Origin: Tardiphaga robiniae | GTDB taxonomy: Bacteria > Pseudomonadota > Alphaproteobacteria > Rhizobiales > Xanthobacteraceae | NCBI RefSeq assembly: GCF_001618955.1 | Contig: NZ_LVYV01000045.1 | Coordinates: 1 to 64,000, forward strand | Direction of reading: 5' to 3' | DNA: 64,000 bases | In this document: one piece after another, positions 18,555 to 27,715 of the stretch | Numbering within the stretch: position 1 is the first letter of the stretch | Layout of the letters: each line of letters begins with the position of its first letter | The notes under the pieces: generated by a model | Told to the model about the DNA's origin: nothing | Databases searched by the model: none | The model's input: the letters and a program-made list of their open reading frames with translations, nothing else | Made by a program: the position numbers and the translations under genes

Positions 18555-18713
18555 TTATTTCCCGCGTTCGATGTCGCGAGCTTGCTGTTCTAGTTCGTCG
18601 GTCAGTTGCAGTATGTGGCGTTGCGTTTCGGTGTCGGTCACCATACGCGCGAGCGCTCGATACTTCGCCACTTTATCCCGCAGCTCTCTGACGTTGTTTC
18701 GCCGATTGTCCAT
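18555..18713 (-). CDS. 52-residue helical protein
   Basis: Starts at ATG 18713 (MDNRRNNVRELRDKVAKYRA, TDTETQRHILQLTDELEQQA) and is almost entirely charged alpha-helix. A longer reading to 18770 exists but lacks support. Similar 50-60 residue proteins with a KYR.LA......(T/D) pattern are common in Bradyrhizobium. Function unknown. Confidence 0.65.
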   Translation of the reverse strand: MDNRRNNVRELRDKVAKYRALARMVTDTETQRHILQLTDELEQQARDIERGK

Positions 18714-18779
18714 TATTCGCTCCCCGAGATTTATGACTCGGAAGCGCGAAGAATGTTTCAATGGACACAAGGGTTTCTC

Positions 18780-19004
18780 TTAGTCTGGGCCGGGTGTATC
18801 GTATTTTCTCGGCGGTCGAAGGCCCGGCGAGCTAAGCCAGTCCTCCATATGGGCGGCGATCTCGGTTTGCCGAGCCTTTTTCAGGACCTCATCCCGAATG
18901 GGTCCATATGCCAACATCTTTGCTTCGTGGCGCAGATTTTGCGCTTCTTCAAGCAACCGCTGTTTCAAAGATTCTGATAGTTTAAAACGTCGCCTATTGA
19001 TCAT
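18780..19004 (-). CDS. 74-residue helical protein
   Basis: The ATG at 19004 follows GGAAAGGAGCGCGCC. The sequence (FKLSESLKQRLLEEAQNLRH, EAKMLAYGPIRDEVLKKARQ, TEIAAHMEDWLSSPGLR) is amphipathic helix with a proline-rich tail. It is the upstream neighbour of a similar helical gene on the same strand, a likely two-gene unit. Confidence 0.7.
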   Translation of the reverse strand: MINRRRFKLSESLKQRLLEEAQNLRHEAKMLAYGPIRDEVLKKARQTEIAAHMEDWLSSPGLRPPRKYDTPGPD

Positions 19005-19303
19005 GGCGCGCTCCTTTCCATCAGGGGAAGGCGGGAGCGCAATCGGCGTTCTCATCACCGATAAAAGCTACATACAGGGCGATGATGTCTATTGAACCGG
19101 CCAGGCTACGTAAGGTTCCTCTCTCTAAATCAAACTAGGCTACTACCGAAATCAAACTAGCCGCTGCGGCCGGAGACCGGCCAGTACCGAAACCGGCCAT
19201 GACTCAATTTTCGCGGCCCATTCCGTTCTCATTCAAACAGATGAAGACCTCGCCCACGCATCGTGCTTAGCGTCCGGCCGTTCGGCTCACAGGACGCATC
19301 CTT

Positions 19304-20047
19304 ATGCTCAACGGAGACACGTCCAGCGAGAGCTATCGCGCCAGCCACCAGTCGGCGGATATCGTTGCCGACTATGCCAAGACCTTCGAGGTGGGCTATT
19401 GCGCGGCACTATGGCGGAACGTCGAGCAGCCCTTGCTCGAAAGCATTCTGCGCCCACTCGGAGGGCCAGAGCGAACAAGTCTCGATTTCGCGTGCGGAAC
19501 CGGCCGCATTACTAAGGTCTCAGCCTCGTTCTTCGGCTCGGTTGTCGGAGTCGACGTGTCGGAAGCTATGCTCCTGGCAGCGTCAGTACCCGATAATGTC
19601 ACGTTACGCTGCATCGACATCACGAATGACCCTGGCCAACAGATATTTGACGTCGCCACCGCGTTTCGATTTTTCCTGAATGCAGAGGATGCGCTTAGGC
19701 GCGATGCCTTGCGGGCGATCTACCGGTACCTCCGCAAGGATGGCGTGCTGGTGTGCAACATCCAATTGAATGCGACGTCGCCAATCGGGATGGTCAGTCG
19801 TATCCTGAACTGGGCATATCCAAGGAGGCCTCGCAACACCCTGACCTTGGACCAATTTTCGAGAGTGCTGTCGGCTGAGGGATTTGAGGTAATTGAGAGC
19901 ACGTATTACGGCTATCTCCCGCGACCGGGCAGCTTCCTTCCGCGCCTCTGTGAAGTGCTGGTCGGACCATTCGAAAAGATATGCCGGAGCCTCAAGGTCC
20001 CGGGTTTTCTCGCGGAGCATTTTCTCATTGTGTCGCGAAAGGCGTAG
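19304..20047 (+). CDS. Class I SAM-dependent methyltransferase
   Basis: The 247-residue product has motif I LDFACGTGRITKVSASFFG, the acidic residue after strand 2 (VGVDVSEAML), and motif II/III positions DVATAFRFFLNAEDAL and LRKDGVLVCNIQ. This is the Methyltransf_11/25 fold. The C-terminal half (LSAEGFEVIESTYYGYLPRP) suits a small-molecule or lipid-linked substrate. It stands alone, and the substrate cannot be told from context. Confidence 0.8.
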   Translation: MLNGDTSSESYRASHQSADIVADYAKTFEVGYCAALWRNVEQPLLESILRPLGGPERTSLDFACGTGRITKVSASFFGSVVGVDVSEAMLLAASVPDNVTLRCIDITNDPGQQIFDVATAFRFFLNAEDALRRDALRAIYRYLRKDGVLVCNIQLNATSPIGMVSRILNWAYPRRPRNTLTLDQFSRVLSAEGFEVIESTYYGYLPRPGSFLPRLCEVLVGPFEKICRSLKVPGFLAEHFLIVSRKA

Positions 20048-20135
20048 GCCGAACGCGCATCTAAATTCCGTCCTATCACAAGTTCCCGGCCCAAACGGAT
20101 TCGACTTTTGTTCTTGATATGTTCTAATCAAGGAT

Positions 20136-20540
20136 ATGAGTGACAGACCCGCGAGCTGGCGCATGCCGACGCCCGAACAGATGGAAAAGATGGCTTCCAA
20201 GCCAAGCCGCCCACCGGAGCCACCTGTTCCGGCGCCCGGCCCTGCAGACGATCTGCCGGAGGCGTATTGGGATTCCATCATTCGGGATCCTCGCGGCCAG
20301 ATCCGCACCGGTGTTCCCATCCAACAGCGACGCTTGTCCGAAATTCCTCGGCACGTCCTGAGAGTGACCTGTCGCCGCTGTGACCGCATTGTGGAAATCA
20401 AGACAGTGGATGCTGTGCGCCTCTATGGCCAATATGCCGTCTGGAAAGACGTGGGCATGAAGCTGCTCGACAACGGCTGCCAAGAACACACAGGACGCCT
20501 TGAGGAAGATGGTTGCTGGCCGTCATTTGAGACGACATAG
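20136..20540 (+). CDS. Hypothetical protein with CxxC motif
   Basis: The 134-residue product has a Pro-rich N-terminal third (SKPSRPPEPPVPAPGPADDL). The C-terminal domain contains VLRVTCRRCDRIVEIKTVDA and later Cys residues (NGCQEHTG, DGCWPSFE), a possible zinc site. The pattern is known from other Bradyrhizobium genomes. Function unknown. Confidence 0.65.
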   Translation: MSDRPASWRMPTPEQMEKMASKPSRPPEPPVPAPGPADDLPEAYWDSIIRDPRGQIRTGVPIQQRRLSEIPRHVLRVTCRRCDRIVEIKTVDAVRLYGQYAVWKDVGMKLLDNGCQEHTGRLEEDGCWPSFETT

Positions 20541-20585
20541 CGCTTTTTGATTTTTCATTTTTGACTGTCACGCTTGGATGCCCAT

Positions 20586-20699
20586 ATGGCTCCGAAATAT
20601 CACCCCACGCCCCTATCAGGCCGCAACCGGAAAGCTCTGAATAAAGAGCTCCGACATGCGCGCGGGATGACCGCCATCCTGGCCACCCAGTCCAACTAG
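20586..20699 (+). CDS. 37-residue basic protein
   Basis: Reads MAPKYHPTPLSGRNRKALNK then ELRHARGMTAILATQSN. The sequence is basic and protein-like, but there is little else to support it. Confidence 0.35.
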   Translation: MAPKYHPTPLSGRNRKALNKELRHARGMTAILATQSN

Positions 20700-20780
20700 A
20701 AAGCCCAGCTACGGGGCGCGCGGGACTTCTCCAAATTTGCCGGCCTTGACACAGCCGCCTTTGAGGTGCCGAACACTGCA

Positions 20781-20975
20781 ATGGCAAATAAAGCTCAGTT
20801 CTCCATTCTCCCTTATCAGCGGCGCCCGGGATTCTGGCGCGCAGCTATTTCCCGCAAAGATGGGGCCGTCCTGACTATGAATGGCATTACATTGAAAAGC
20901 GTTGTCACGTCCGCGGATTTCCCATCAGAAGAAGAGGCTTATACGGACGCCGAGAAGGTTATCCGTATGATTTAG
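20781..20975 (+). CDS. Small hypothetical protein
   Basis: The 64-residue product (QFSILPYQRRPGFWRAAISR, LKSVVTSADFPSEEEAYTDA) looks like a small beta-sheet plus helix domain. It resembles a common Bradyrhizobium family of proteins with the RPGFWRA pattern. Role unknown. Confidence 0.6.
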   Translation: MANKAQFSILPYQRRPGFWRAAISRKDGAVLTMNGITLKSVVTSADFPSEEEAYTDAEKVIRMI

Positions 20976-21093
20976 ACAGAGGATTCCACCAGCTCAGTAG
21001 ACGCGCGCTACCGGAATCGGACTGCGACAGCGGTGCAGCCTTGTGGGTACCGCCAAATCGGATGCGCGCTAGTAGTTTCGCGGGAAGTGAACG

Positions 21094-23001
21094 ATGGCAG
21101 AGACAAACAACGCTGAACGCGGCCTTTTCGAAAGCGAGCGTGCCTTTCGGCTCCTCGTTCAAGGCGTCACAGATTATGCGATCTATCTGCTGGACCTGAA
21201 CGGCATTGTAGCAAATTGGAATGCAGGCGCCGAGAAGATAAAAGGATATTCCGCAGATGAAATCGTGGGCCAGCACTTTTCGGTGTTCTACCCCCCGGAA
21301 GACCGGGAAGCAGGACTTCCCGCCGCTGCGCTAGAGATCGCTCGCCGGGATCAGCGCTTCGAAGCCGAAGGCTGGCGGATGCGCAAAGACGGTTCGCGAT
21401 TTTTTGCTTCCGTCGTCATTGATGCCATTTATGAAGATGGTGTGCTTATCGGCTTCGCGAAAATCACGCGGGACATCACCGAGCGAATGCAGGCACGCTT
21501 CGCATTAGACGAGAGCGAAAATCATTTTCGCCTGCTGGTGGGAAATGTCACGGACTATGCTCTGTACATGCTTGATCCGGAAGGTCGGGTCACCAGCTGG
21601 AACTTGGGTGGCCAGCGAATCAAAGGCTATCTTCCGGAAGAAATTATTGGCCAGCACTTTTCGCGCTTTTACACCCCTAGTGATCGTGAAGCGGGAAAGC
21701 CGGCGCATGCTCTTGAGACTGCCCGCAAGAAGGGCCGTTATGAGGAGGAAGGCCTACGCGTCCGCAAAGACGGCACGTTTTTCTGGGCGAGTGTGGTCAT
21801 TGATCCCGTCCGCAATGACGCAGGTGAGCTGATCGGCTTTGCCAAGATAACGCGCGATATCACGGAACGACGTAATGCAGCGCAGCAGCTTGAACGAATA
21901 CAAAAGCAGCTGGCTGAATCACAGAAGATGGATGCGCTCGGTCAGCTGACCGGCGGAGTGGCGCATGACTTTAATAACCTGCTTATGGCGGTTACAGGTA
22001 ACACTCGGCTCATCAAGCGCCACGCCATTGACCCTCGCGTGGTCAAGGCAGCAGACGCGATTGAGGCAAGTGTTCGTCGCGGGGCTGCGCTAACGCGCCA
22101 GCTCCTGACTTTTGCGCGGCGCCAACAAGTCAACCCGGTGCTGCTTGACGTTGGAGAGACGGTGCAGGCTGTGCGCGAAGTCTTGGCCACGGTCCTAGGC
22201 AGCGCGATAAAGCTCGAAATCTCCGTACCGGCCGGAATCTGGCCGGTCTTCGCGGATCCAACCGAACTCGAGACCGCAATCATCAATCTCGGCATCAACT
22301 CTCGTGATGCCATGCCCGACGGGGGCACGTTGACGATCACAGCAGAAAATCATCGTGTCGCGGACGATGATGATAAAGGCGAGCATGTGAATATCAAAGT
22401 GATCGATACCGGCGCTGGCATTCCTGAGGATGTCATTGCGAAGGTGTTCGACCCGTTCTTCACGACCAAACCTGTCGGCAAGGGAACGGGATTAGGGCTC
22501 TCGCAGGTCCATGGCTTTGTCAACCAGGCCGGCGGCAGGGTCGAGGTCAAAAGCAAGCTCGGCGCAGGCACGGAAATCGTCATTCGGCTCCCGCGCGGAG
22601 AGGGCCATGCTGGGACGCATGAGGCAGAGGTTCTGGCCGAAGGCGCCGGTACCGTTCTTCTCGTCGAAGACAATCCCGATGTTGCAACCTCCAGCACCGT
22701 TCTTTTGGAAGAGCTGGGATATCGCGTGAGATGGGTAACGGACGCAGAGTCCGCAATGCGCGAAATTGAGCGCGACGGCATCGACGTTGTATTCAGTGAT
22801 ATTGTGATGCCGGGAAAAATGGATGGTCTCGGCCTCGCTCGCAATCTCAAACGCAGTCATCCGCACATGCCGGTGGTTCTTGCGACAGGCTATAGTGACG
22901 CCTCACGGAAATCGGGTTCGGAGTTTCTGCTATTGCGCAAACCCTACGAGCTTCACGAACTCAGCAATGCATTGGAGACAGCTCGCAACAGTGTCGCTTG
23001 A
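21094..23001 (+). CDS. Hybrid histidine kinase with two PAS domains and a receiver
   Basis: The 635-residue soluble sensor has two near-duplicate PAS/PAC units (~10-130 and ~140-260; NWNAGAEKIKGYSADEIVGQ and SWNLGGQRIKGYLPEEIIGQ, each ending GFAKITRDITER). A short coiled linker leads to the HisKA domain with phospho-His291 in LTGGVAHDFNNLLMAV. The HATPase domain has the N box (ETAIINLGINSRDAMP), G1 (VIDTGAGIPEDV) and G2 (PVGKGTGLGLSQVHG). The receiver (~515-635) has VEDNPD, phospho-Asp near 569 in VVFSDIVMPG, and the conserved Lys in LLRKPY. There is no membrane segment, so the signal is intracellular; the PAS similarity suggests a flavin/haem-type or redox cue. No partner regulator is adjacent. 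Confidence 0.92.
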   Translation: MAETNNAERGLFESERAFRLLVQGVTDYAIYLLDLNGIVANWNAGAEKIKGYSADEIVGQHFSVFYPPEDREAGLPAAALEIARRDQRFEAEGWRMRKDGSRFFASVVIDAIYEDGVLIGFAKITRDITERMQARFALDESENHFRLLVGNVTDYALYMLDPEGRVTSWNLGGQRIKGYLPEEIIGQHFSRFYTPSDREAGKPAHALETARKKGRYEEEGLRVRKDGTFFWASVVIDPVRNDAGELIGFAKITRDITERRNAAQQLERIQKQLAESQKMDALGQLTGGVAHDFNNLLMAVTGNTRLIKRHAIDPRVVKAADAIEASVRRGAALTRQLLTFARRQQVNPVLLDVGETVQAVREVLATVLGSAIKLEISVPAGIWPVFADPTELETAIINLGINSRDAMPDGGTLTITAENHRVADDDDKGEHVNIKVIDTGAGIPEDVIAKVFDPFFTTKPVGKGTGLGLSQVHGFVNQAGGRVEVKSKLGAGTEIVIRLPRGEGHAGTHEAEVLAEGAGTVLLVEDNPDVATSSTVLLEELGYRVRWVTDAESAMREIERDGIDVVFSDIVMPGKMDGLGLARNLKRSHPHMPVVLATGYSDASRKSGSEFLLLRKPYELHELSNALETARNSVA

Positions 23002-23300
23002 CAGCATCCTCTGATCATCCTTGTGAAGCGCGCCCGGTCGGGCCGGCTCTGCACCGCTTTCCGTGCTGAACCAGTTTCTAAAGGTGATTGCCTCTCACAA
23101 CCGAAAATATGTTGTGCCACAGAGCGACCACCGCGCCGAGCTCGGCTCGGAACGATGTTCAGTTGATCGCATAGCCGGAACGGACAAAGTCCTCCCGAGG
23201 AGGAACACTACGGTATTTTGGGCGATTTATTTCTCCGCGGCTCTTTACGTCTGATTTATAGAGCGCAGAATGAGATCCATTATGCAGTCGGGAGGAAGCG

Positions 23301-23507
23301 ATGAAAGAGCTTCTACACGCAAGAGCAATGGAGAGCATTTGTCGACAGCGCGCCTCGTTCTTTCCCGAGGAAAGCTGGAAATTTCTAGCAGAAGCCGAAA
23401 TGTGGAAGCACCGGGCGCTTGATTTGATTATCGACCATCACGTTGACTGCAACCAGTCGGCTCCACCAGATGCTACTGAACCTTCTTGTATTCAAGGGTC
23501 GCACTAG
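23301..23507 (+). CDS. Small helical protein
   Basis: The 68-residue product follows GGGAGGAAGCG. The sequence (MKELLHARAMESICRQRASF, PEESWKFLAEAEMWKHRALD) belongs to a style of short proteins common in Bradyrhizobium, with a Cys-Arg-Gln and a WKF/H helix. Upstream, GGAAC-N16-CGAT resembles an EcfG promoter with one mismatch. Confidence 0.65.
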   Translation: MKELLHARAMESICRQRASFFPEESWKFLAEAEMWKHRALDLIIDHHVDCNQSAPPDATEPSCIQGSH

Positions 23508-23816
23508 GTCCTTCACTTCGGCACTGCGGGTTTTATTCACGTATCAGCGGCGAGCTGCGCCGCATACACGAAATCCAATGGCCCGAAATAGATACGCCTG
23601 CAGTTGTCATACGCGCCTCCGCGACGACGGAATCAAAACATGGACACGGCCGCCCTCGGCGCGACTGACGATCGCCATGCAGATTGGTTCTCCCAAGCAC
23701 ACCTCCGGGAACAAGAACAACTTTCGGTATATTGGACTCTCGATTTCGCAACATGGAGAGACCGACGAAGAGGTCCGTTGGTATTGCAAATGCTTCCAAT
23801 AATGGTTTTTTCGCGC
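23508..23816. other. Intergenic region without a recognised gene
   Basis: About 309 bp between convergent genes. Short readings on either strand have no protein character, and no hairpin with a T-tract was noticed. Confidence 0.35.
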
Positions 23817-25475
23817 CTATTGCTGCATGTCGGCTAGTTCGTCCACCAAAACACGAACATTCTCGCTGTAGTCCACCGGCACCACCACGAGGTGGAGGCC
23901 ACCGGCCGCGAAGGCCTTCTCCAGTGTCGGCGCCAGACCGCCCGCCTCGGTCACGCGATGACCCTGGGCACCGTAGGACTGCGCGTAGGCGACGAAATCC
24001 GGATTGCCGAAAGTCATCCCCGCATCGGCGAAACCGTCGACGGCCTGCTTCCATCTGATCATCCCGTAGGCGTGATCCTCGATTACGAGCACGACGAGAT
24101 CGAGCTTCAGACGCTGGGCGGTCTCCAGTTCCTGCGAATTCATCATAAAACCGCCGTCGCCGGCGACAACGAGCACACGGCGCTTCGGATTCAGCAGCGC
24201 CGCCATCATGCCCGACGGAAGCCCCGCTCCCATCGTCGCAAGCGCGTTGTCGAGCAGCAACGTGTTGGCGACGTCCGTGCGGTAGTTGCGCGCGAACCAT
24301 ATCTTGTACATCCCGTTGTCCAACGCGACGATGCCGTCCGCCGGCATGACCTGGCGGACGTCGTGGACGATCCGCTGCGGCGTCAGCGGAAAGCGGTCTT
24401 CGCTGGCACGGTCGCCGATGTGGCGCAGGATGTCCGCGCGCACGCCGTCCCACTGCGTGGTCTGCTGGAGCTTCCCTTCGAGCTCGGTCGCCAACATGTC
24501 GAGACCTTTCGCGATGTCGCCGATAAGTTCAGCTTGCGGGTAGTAAACCTCCTCGACCGTCGCTGGCGTAAAGCCGATGTGAAGCACCTGATGGCGACCA
24601 CGCCCCATGATGAATGGCGGCTTTTCGATGGTGTCGTGGCCGATGGTGATGATCAGGTCGGCGCAGTCGATTGCGCGATGCACGTAGTCGCGTTCGCTCA
24701 GCGCCGCGGTGCCGACATAGTAGTCGGACGCCCCGCCGACGGCCCCCTTCCCCATCTGCGTGTTGAAGAATGGGATCTTCACCCGGCGGACGAATTCGGA
24801 GAGCGCGGGCGCGAGCCTGGGCCTGCTTGCACCGGCACCGAACATGAGCAACGGGCATTTCGCCGAGAGGATGAGCTCGGCGGCCTTCCGGACGGCGTCC
24901 ATCGAGGGCGCCGGGAGATCGGTCAGGTGAACCGGGACGACCGAAACGCCGGAAACCTTCTCCGCTGCGACATCTTCCGGAAGCTCCAGGTGCACGGGTC
25001 CGGGACGCTCCTCCATCGCAATCCGGAAAGCGTTCCGGACGACGGTCGCGATGGAAGACGCACCTACGATCTGCTGCGACAGTTTCGTGAGTGGCTTCAT
25101 GCTCGCGACGACATCAACGATCTGGAAGTGCGCCTGCCGGCTGGCGTGGATCGCCTTCTGGCCAGTGATCAGGACCATCGGCATGCCTCCCAGCAGCCCA
25201 TAGGCAGCCCCTGTAGAGAGATTCAGGGCTCCGGGCCCCAAAGTGCTGAGCGCGACACCTGGCCTCCCTGTGAGGCGCCCGTGGGTCGCAGCCATGAAGG
25301 CGGCGGGCTGCTCGTGACGAGTGACAACCAGTTCGATAGAAGACTTGCGCAAGCTCTCGACGACGTCGAGGTTCTCCTCGCCGGGGACGCCAAAGATGCG
25401 GTCGACGCCCTCGTTTTCGAGAGCCGCCACTAGCAAATCGGAGCCTTTCATTTCCCGGTCCTCGTTGTTCATCAT
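23817..25475 (-). CDS. Acetolactate synthase-like thiamine-diphosphate enzyme, large subunit
   Basis: The 552-residue enzyme starts at ATG 25475 after GGAGGAGC. The N-terminal TPP domain has the catalytic Glu in VDRIFGVPGEENLDVVESL. The central domain lies near 190-330. The C-terminal TPP-binding motif is VVAGDGGFMMNSQELETAQR ending in the conserved acidic/Asn region before DHAYGMIRWKQ. This family condenses pyruvate to acetolactate or uses related 2-oxoacids. The regulatory subunit IlvH/IlvN is not adjacent, so a catabolic or specialised role is likely rather than the main branched-chain pathway. Confidence 0.88.
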   Translation of the reverse strand: MMNNEDREMKGSDLLVAALENEGVDRIFGVPGEENLDVVESLRKSSIELVVTRHEQPAAFMAATHGRLTGRPGVALSTLGPGALNLSTGAAYGLLGGMPMVLITGQKAIHASRQAHFQIVDVVASMKPLTKLSQQIVGASSIATVVRNAFRIAMEERPGPVHLELPEDVAAEKVSGVSVVPVHLTDLPAPSMDAVRKAAELILSAKCPLLMFGAGASRPRLAPALSEFVRRVKIPFFNTQMGKGAVGGASDYYVGTAALSERDYVHRAIDCADLIITIGHDTIEKPPFIMGRGRHQVLHIGFTPATVEEVYYPQAELIGDIAKGLDMLATELEGKLQQTTQWDGVRADILRHIGDRASEDRFPLTPQRIVHDVRQVMPADGIVALDNGMYKIWFARNYRTDVANTLLLDNALATMGAGLPSGMMAALLNPKRRVLVVAGDGGFMMNSQELETAQRLKLDLVVLVIEDHAYGMIRWKQAVDGFADAGMTFGNPDFVAYAQSYGAQGHRVTEAGGLAPTLEKAFAAGGLHLVVVPVDYSENVRVLVDELADMQQ

Positions 25476-25736
25476 CAAGCTCCTCCGTTCGCGCAGTACC
25501 GGTATTGGACAAACAGGTCCATTTAATGAAACGTTTGGTGGACTTGGCGCCTGAGGCGCGCCTTCGCAGATTGCTAGGATACGCGCCTCCTCGATAGCAC
25601 CTGCCTGGAACCGACCGGCAGCCGACAGGACGATGGTTGCTGACCCGAGTTCGAGAAGCCATATCCTCGGCTGTTGACGCTCCGATCTGCTTGGCCTGTA
25701 AGATCGTAGTCCAAGGCCTGAAGAAGGATGCAACAG

Positions 25737-26006
25737 ATGCGCATAATGTGGATCGGCGTACTTGCCATCATGCTGCCCGCTGCCGCGCTGGCGCAAGACA
25801 TCACGCAGCGCCCCGTCCGAACCGAACGCATCTCAGGCACTCCAGTGGGCGTCGGCCTCTATGAGGTTGCTCCAGACGACACCGTTCTGATCGACTGGCG
25901 CGCCATCGAGGCGGCGGCCGATGGACCGGCCGATCGCGCATCGACCCCGGTTGCGAAGGCGATGCTGGCGATCAGAGACAGCAAATGGAAACCGATGGCG
26001 AGGTGA
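25737..26006 (+). CDS. Small secreted protein
   Basis: The 89-residue product has a signal peptide (MRIMWIGVLAIMLPAAALAQ, cleavage before DITQ) and a short mature domain (RISGTPVGVGLYEVAPDDTV, LIDWRAIEAAADGPADRAST). AAGGATG lies before the ATG. The 3' end overlaps the dinB start by 22 bp, so the two are cotranscribed. Function unknown. Confidence 0.6.
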   Translation: MRIMWIGVLAIMLPAAALAQDITQRPVRTERISGTPVGVGLYEVAPDDTVLIDWRAIEAAADGPADRASTPVAKAMLAIRDSKWKPMAR

Positions 26007-27094
26007 CGGACGACGTCGCGCCAGAAACCCGACAGCGTAAGATCATCCATATCGACATGGATGCCTTCTACGCGTCAGTCGAACAGCGGGATAATCCAGA
26101 GCTTCGCGGCCAACCTGTCGCCGTCGGCGGCTCTCGGGAGCGCGGCGTCGTGGCAGCAGCGAGCTACGAAGCCCGCAAATTTGGCGTCCGCTCGGCGATG
26201 CCGTCCGTTACAGCCAAACGTCAGTGTCCAGATCTAATCTTCGTGAAACCGCGCTTCGAGGTCTACAAGACTATCAGCCAGCAGATCCGTGAGATCTTCG
26301 CCGAGCATACACCCATCGTCGAACCGCTATCCTTGGACGAGGCTTATCTGGACGTCACCGAAAACCTTCAGGGTATTCGACTAGCGCGCGACATTGCGCT
26401 GGCTATCCGCGCTAAAATCAAGGACGAGACCGGGCTTAACGCCTCCGCCGGCATCTCCTACAACAAGTTCCTGGCCAAGCTCGCCTCCGACCATCGCAAG
26501 CCAAACGGTCAGTATGTCATCTCTCCGGAGATGGGCCCGGCCTTCGTGGAGACGCTGCCCGTCGGCAAGTTCCACGGCATCGGACCGGCGACGGCTGCCA
26601 AATTCAATGCATTGGGTATCCAGACAGGCCTCGACATCCGGAACCAGACGCTGACGTTCCTGGAAGCGCACTTCGGCAAAGCCGGGACCTATTACTACTG
26701 GATATCGCGCGGCATCGACGAGCGGCCGGTCCACGCCAACCGGATCCGGAAGTCGGTCGGTGCCGAGAACACGTTTTCCGACGACCTCGCGGACTTCGAT
26801 GCCATGGTCGCCGAATTGCAGCCCCTCATCGACAAGGTGTGGCGCCATTGCGAGAACACGGGCAATCGCGGAAGGACGGTGACCCTCAAGGTGAAGTTCT
26901 CCGACTTCGAGATCATATCGCGAAGCCGGTCCGTCGCCTTCATCGTCGGGAGCCGCGACGACCTCGCAAACATCGCCGTCGGCTTGCTCGAAAATGCGAT
27001 CCCGCTGCCGAAGGCGGTGCGGCTGCTCGGTATTTCACTATCGTCGCTTCAATCGGACGTCGAAGAAGCTCCGCAACTCGATCTGCCGATGTAA
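25985..27094 (+). CDS. dinB: DNA polymerase IV (Y-family, translesion)
   Basis: The 369-residue product has the catalytic palm motifs IIHIDMDAFYASVEQRDNPE (metal-binding Asp) and PLSLDEAYLDVT (second Asp-Glu), followed by SAGISYNKFLAKLASDHRKP. An HhH thumb segment (GKFHGIGPATAAKFNALGI) and a little-finger domain (NTFSDDLADFDAMVAELQPL) follow. Pol IV copies past DNA lesions with low fidelity. The C-terminal beta-clamp-binding peptide is not obvious; the tail ends EEAPQLDLP, in which QLDLP fits a clamp motif. It follows a small secreted protein gene with overlap. Confidence 0.95.
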   Translation: METDGEVTDDVAPETRQRKIIHIDMDAFYASVEQRDNPELRGQPVAVGGSRERGVVAAASYEARKFGVRSAMPSVTAKRQCPDLIFVKPRFEVYKTISQQIREIFAEHTPIVEPLSLDEAYLDVTENLQGIRLARDIALAIRAKIKDETGLNASAGISYNKFLAKLASDHRKPNGQYVISPEMGPAFVETLPVGKFHGIGPATAAKFNALGIQTGLDIRNQTLTFLEAHFGKAGTYYYWISRGIDERPVHANRIRKSVGAENTFSDDLADFDAMVAELQPLIDKVWRHCENTGNRGRTVTLKVKFSDFEIISRSRSVAFIVGSRDDLANIAVGLLENAIPLPKAVRLLGISLSSLQSDVEEAPQLDLPM

Positions 27095-27105
27095 GTTGCC
27101 GTTCG

Positions 27106-27201
27106 ATGGCACAGGCGACCTACATCTTCACCGCGGAAAAGGGCGGCGTAAGCTTCGCGTGGCTGGACGGATTGCGCCGGCGGCACTTCCCCCGACCGTA
27201 A
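27106..27201 (+). CDS. Doubtful 31-residue peptide after dinB
   Basis: ATG at 27106, product MAQATYIFTAEKGGVSFAWL then DGLRRRHFPRP. The first 22 residues look protein-like and the end less so; it may be a truncated gene remnant. Confidence 0.3.
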   Translation: MAQATYIFTAEKGGVSFAWLDGLRRRHFPRP

Positions 27202-27247
27202 CGTGCTGTTCGGCGCATCTCAAAATGGCGTCCGGCGATGCGGGACT

Positions 27248-27493
27248 TCAGCGGCGTCGAGCGAAAAGCATCCCGCCGATGAAGGCGATGGCTAGCATTC
27301 CGAGCGGTGCCGCCTTCGTTATGTCCTTTAGCATCTCGAGATAGGTCTCCGGCTGCTTAGCAGCCTCGATTTTGTCCTTGAAATGCCGCCCGACCTTGTC
27401 GACTTGCTCCGTCGCCGCGTTCACAGCGTCCTTCGCCGCGTCGAGACCTCTCTCGCCGAAAGTTCCAGCACCCTCATCGCCGTCCTGGCCCAT
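27248..27493 (-). CDS. Small membrane-anchored protein with helical N-terminal part
   Basis: The ATG at 27493 follows AGGAGAACGG. The 81-residue product has an acidic start (MGQDGDEGAGTFGERGLDAA), an amphipathic helix (TEQVDKVGRHFKDKIEAAKQ) and a C-terminal membrane helix (APLGMLAIAFIGGMLFARRR). This resembles the ElaB/YqjD-type or CsbD-like ribosome/membrane stress proteins in layout only. Confidence 0.65.
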   Translation of the reverse strand: MGQDGDEGAGTFGERGLDAAKDAVNAATEQVDKVGRHFKDKIEAAKQPETYLEMLKDITKAAPLGMLAIAFIGGMLFARRR

Positions 27494-27715
27494 AGCCGTT
27501 CTCCTGAATGAGACTGCACGACCAAGTGCCACGCGGACACTACGTTCCAATCCGCGCTGCAAATCGCATCTGCGGCCGAGGTACCACGGGCGCGATGTCC
27601 ACTCTAAGGATTGTGACGGTGCGGCGGAGGGAATGCCATCTTCAGGCGTGCGCACTCGGTTCGGAGGCCCGCGATATCGGACATCCGGCATCACCGGTGG
27701 GACCGGGGCGCAACC

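Noticed and set aside
23892..25433. A 513-residue plus-strand reading opposite the acetolactate synthase gene
   Set aside because: It is antisense to a gene with all TPP-enzyme motifs and is rich in Arg, Asp and His as expected for the complement of a GC-rich gene.
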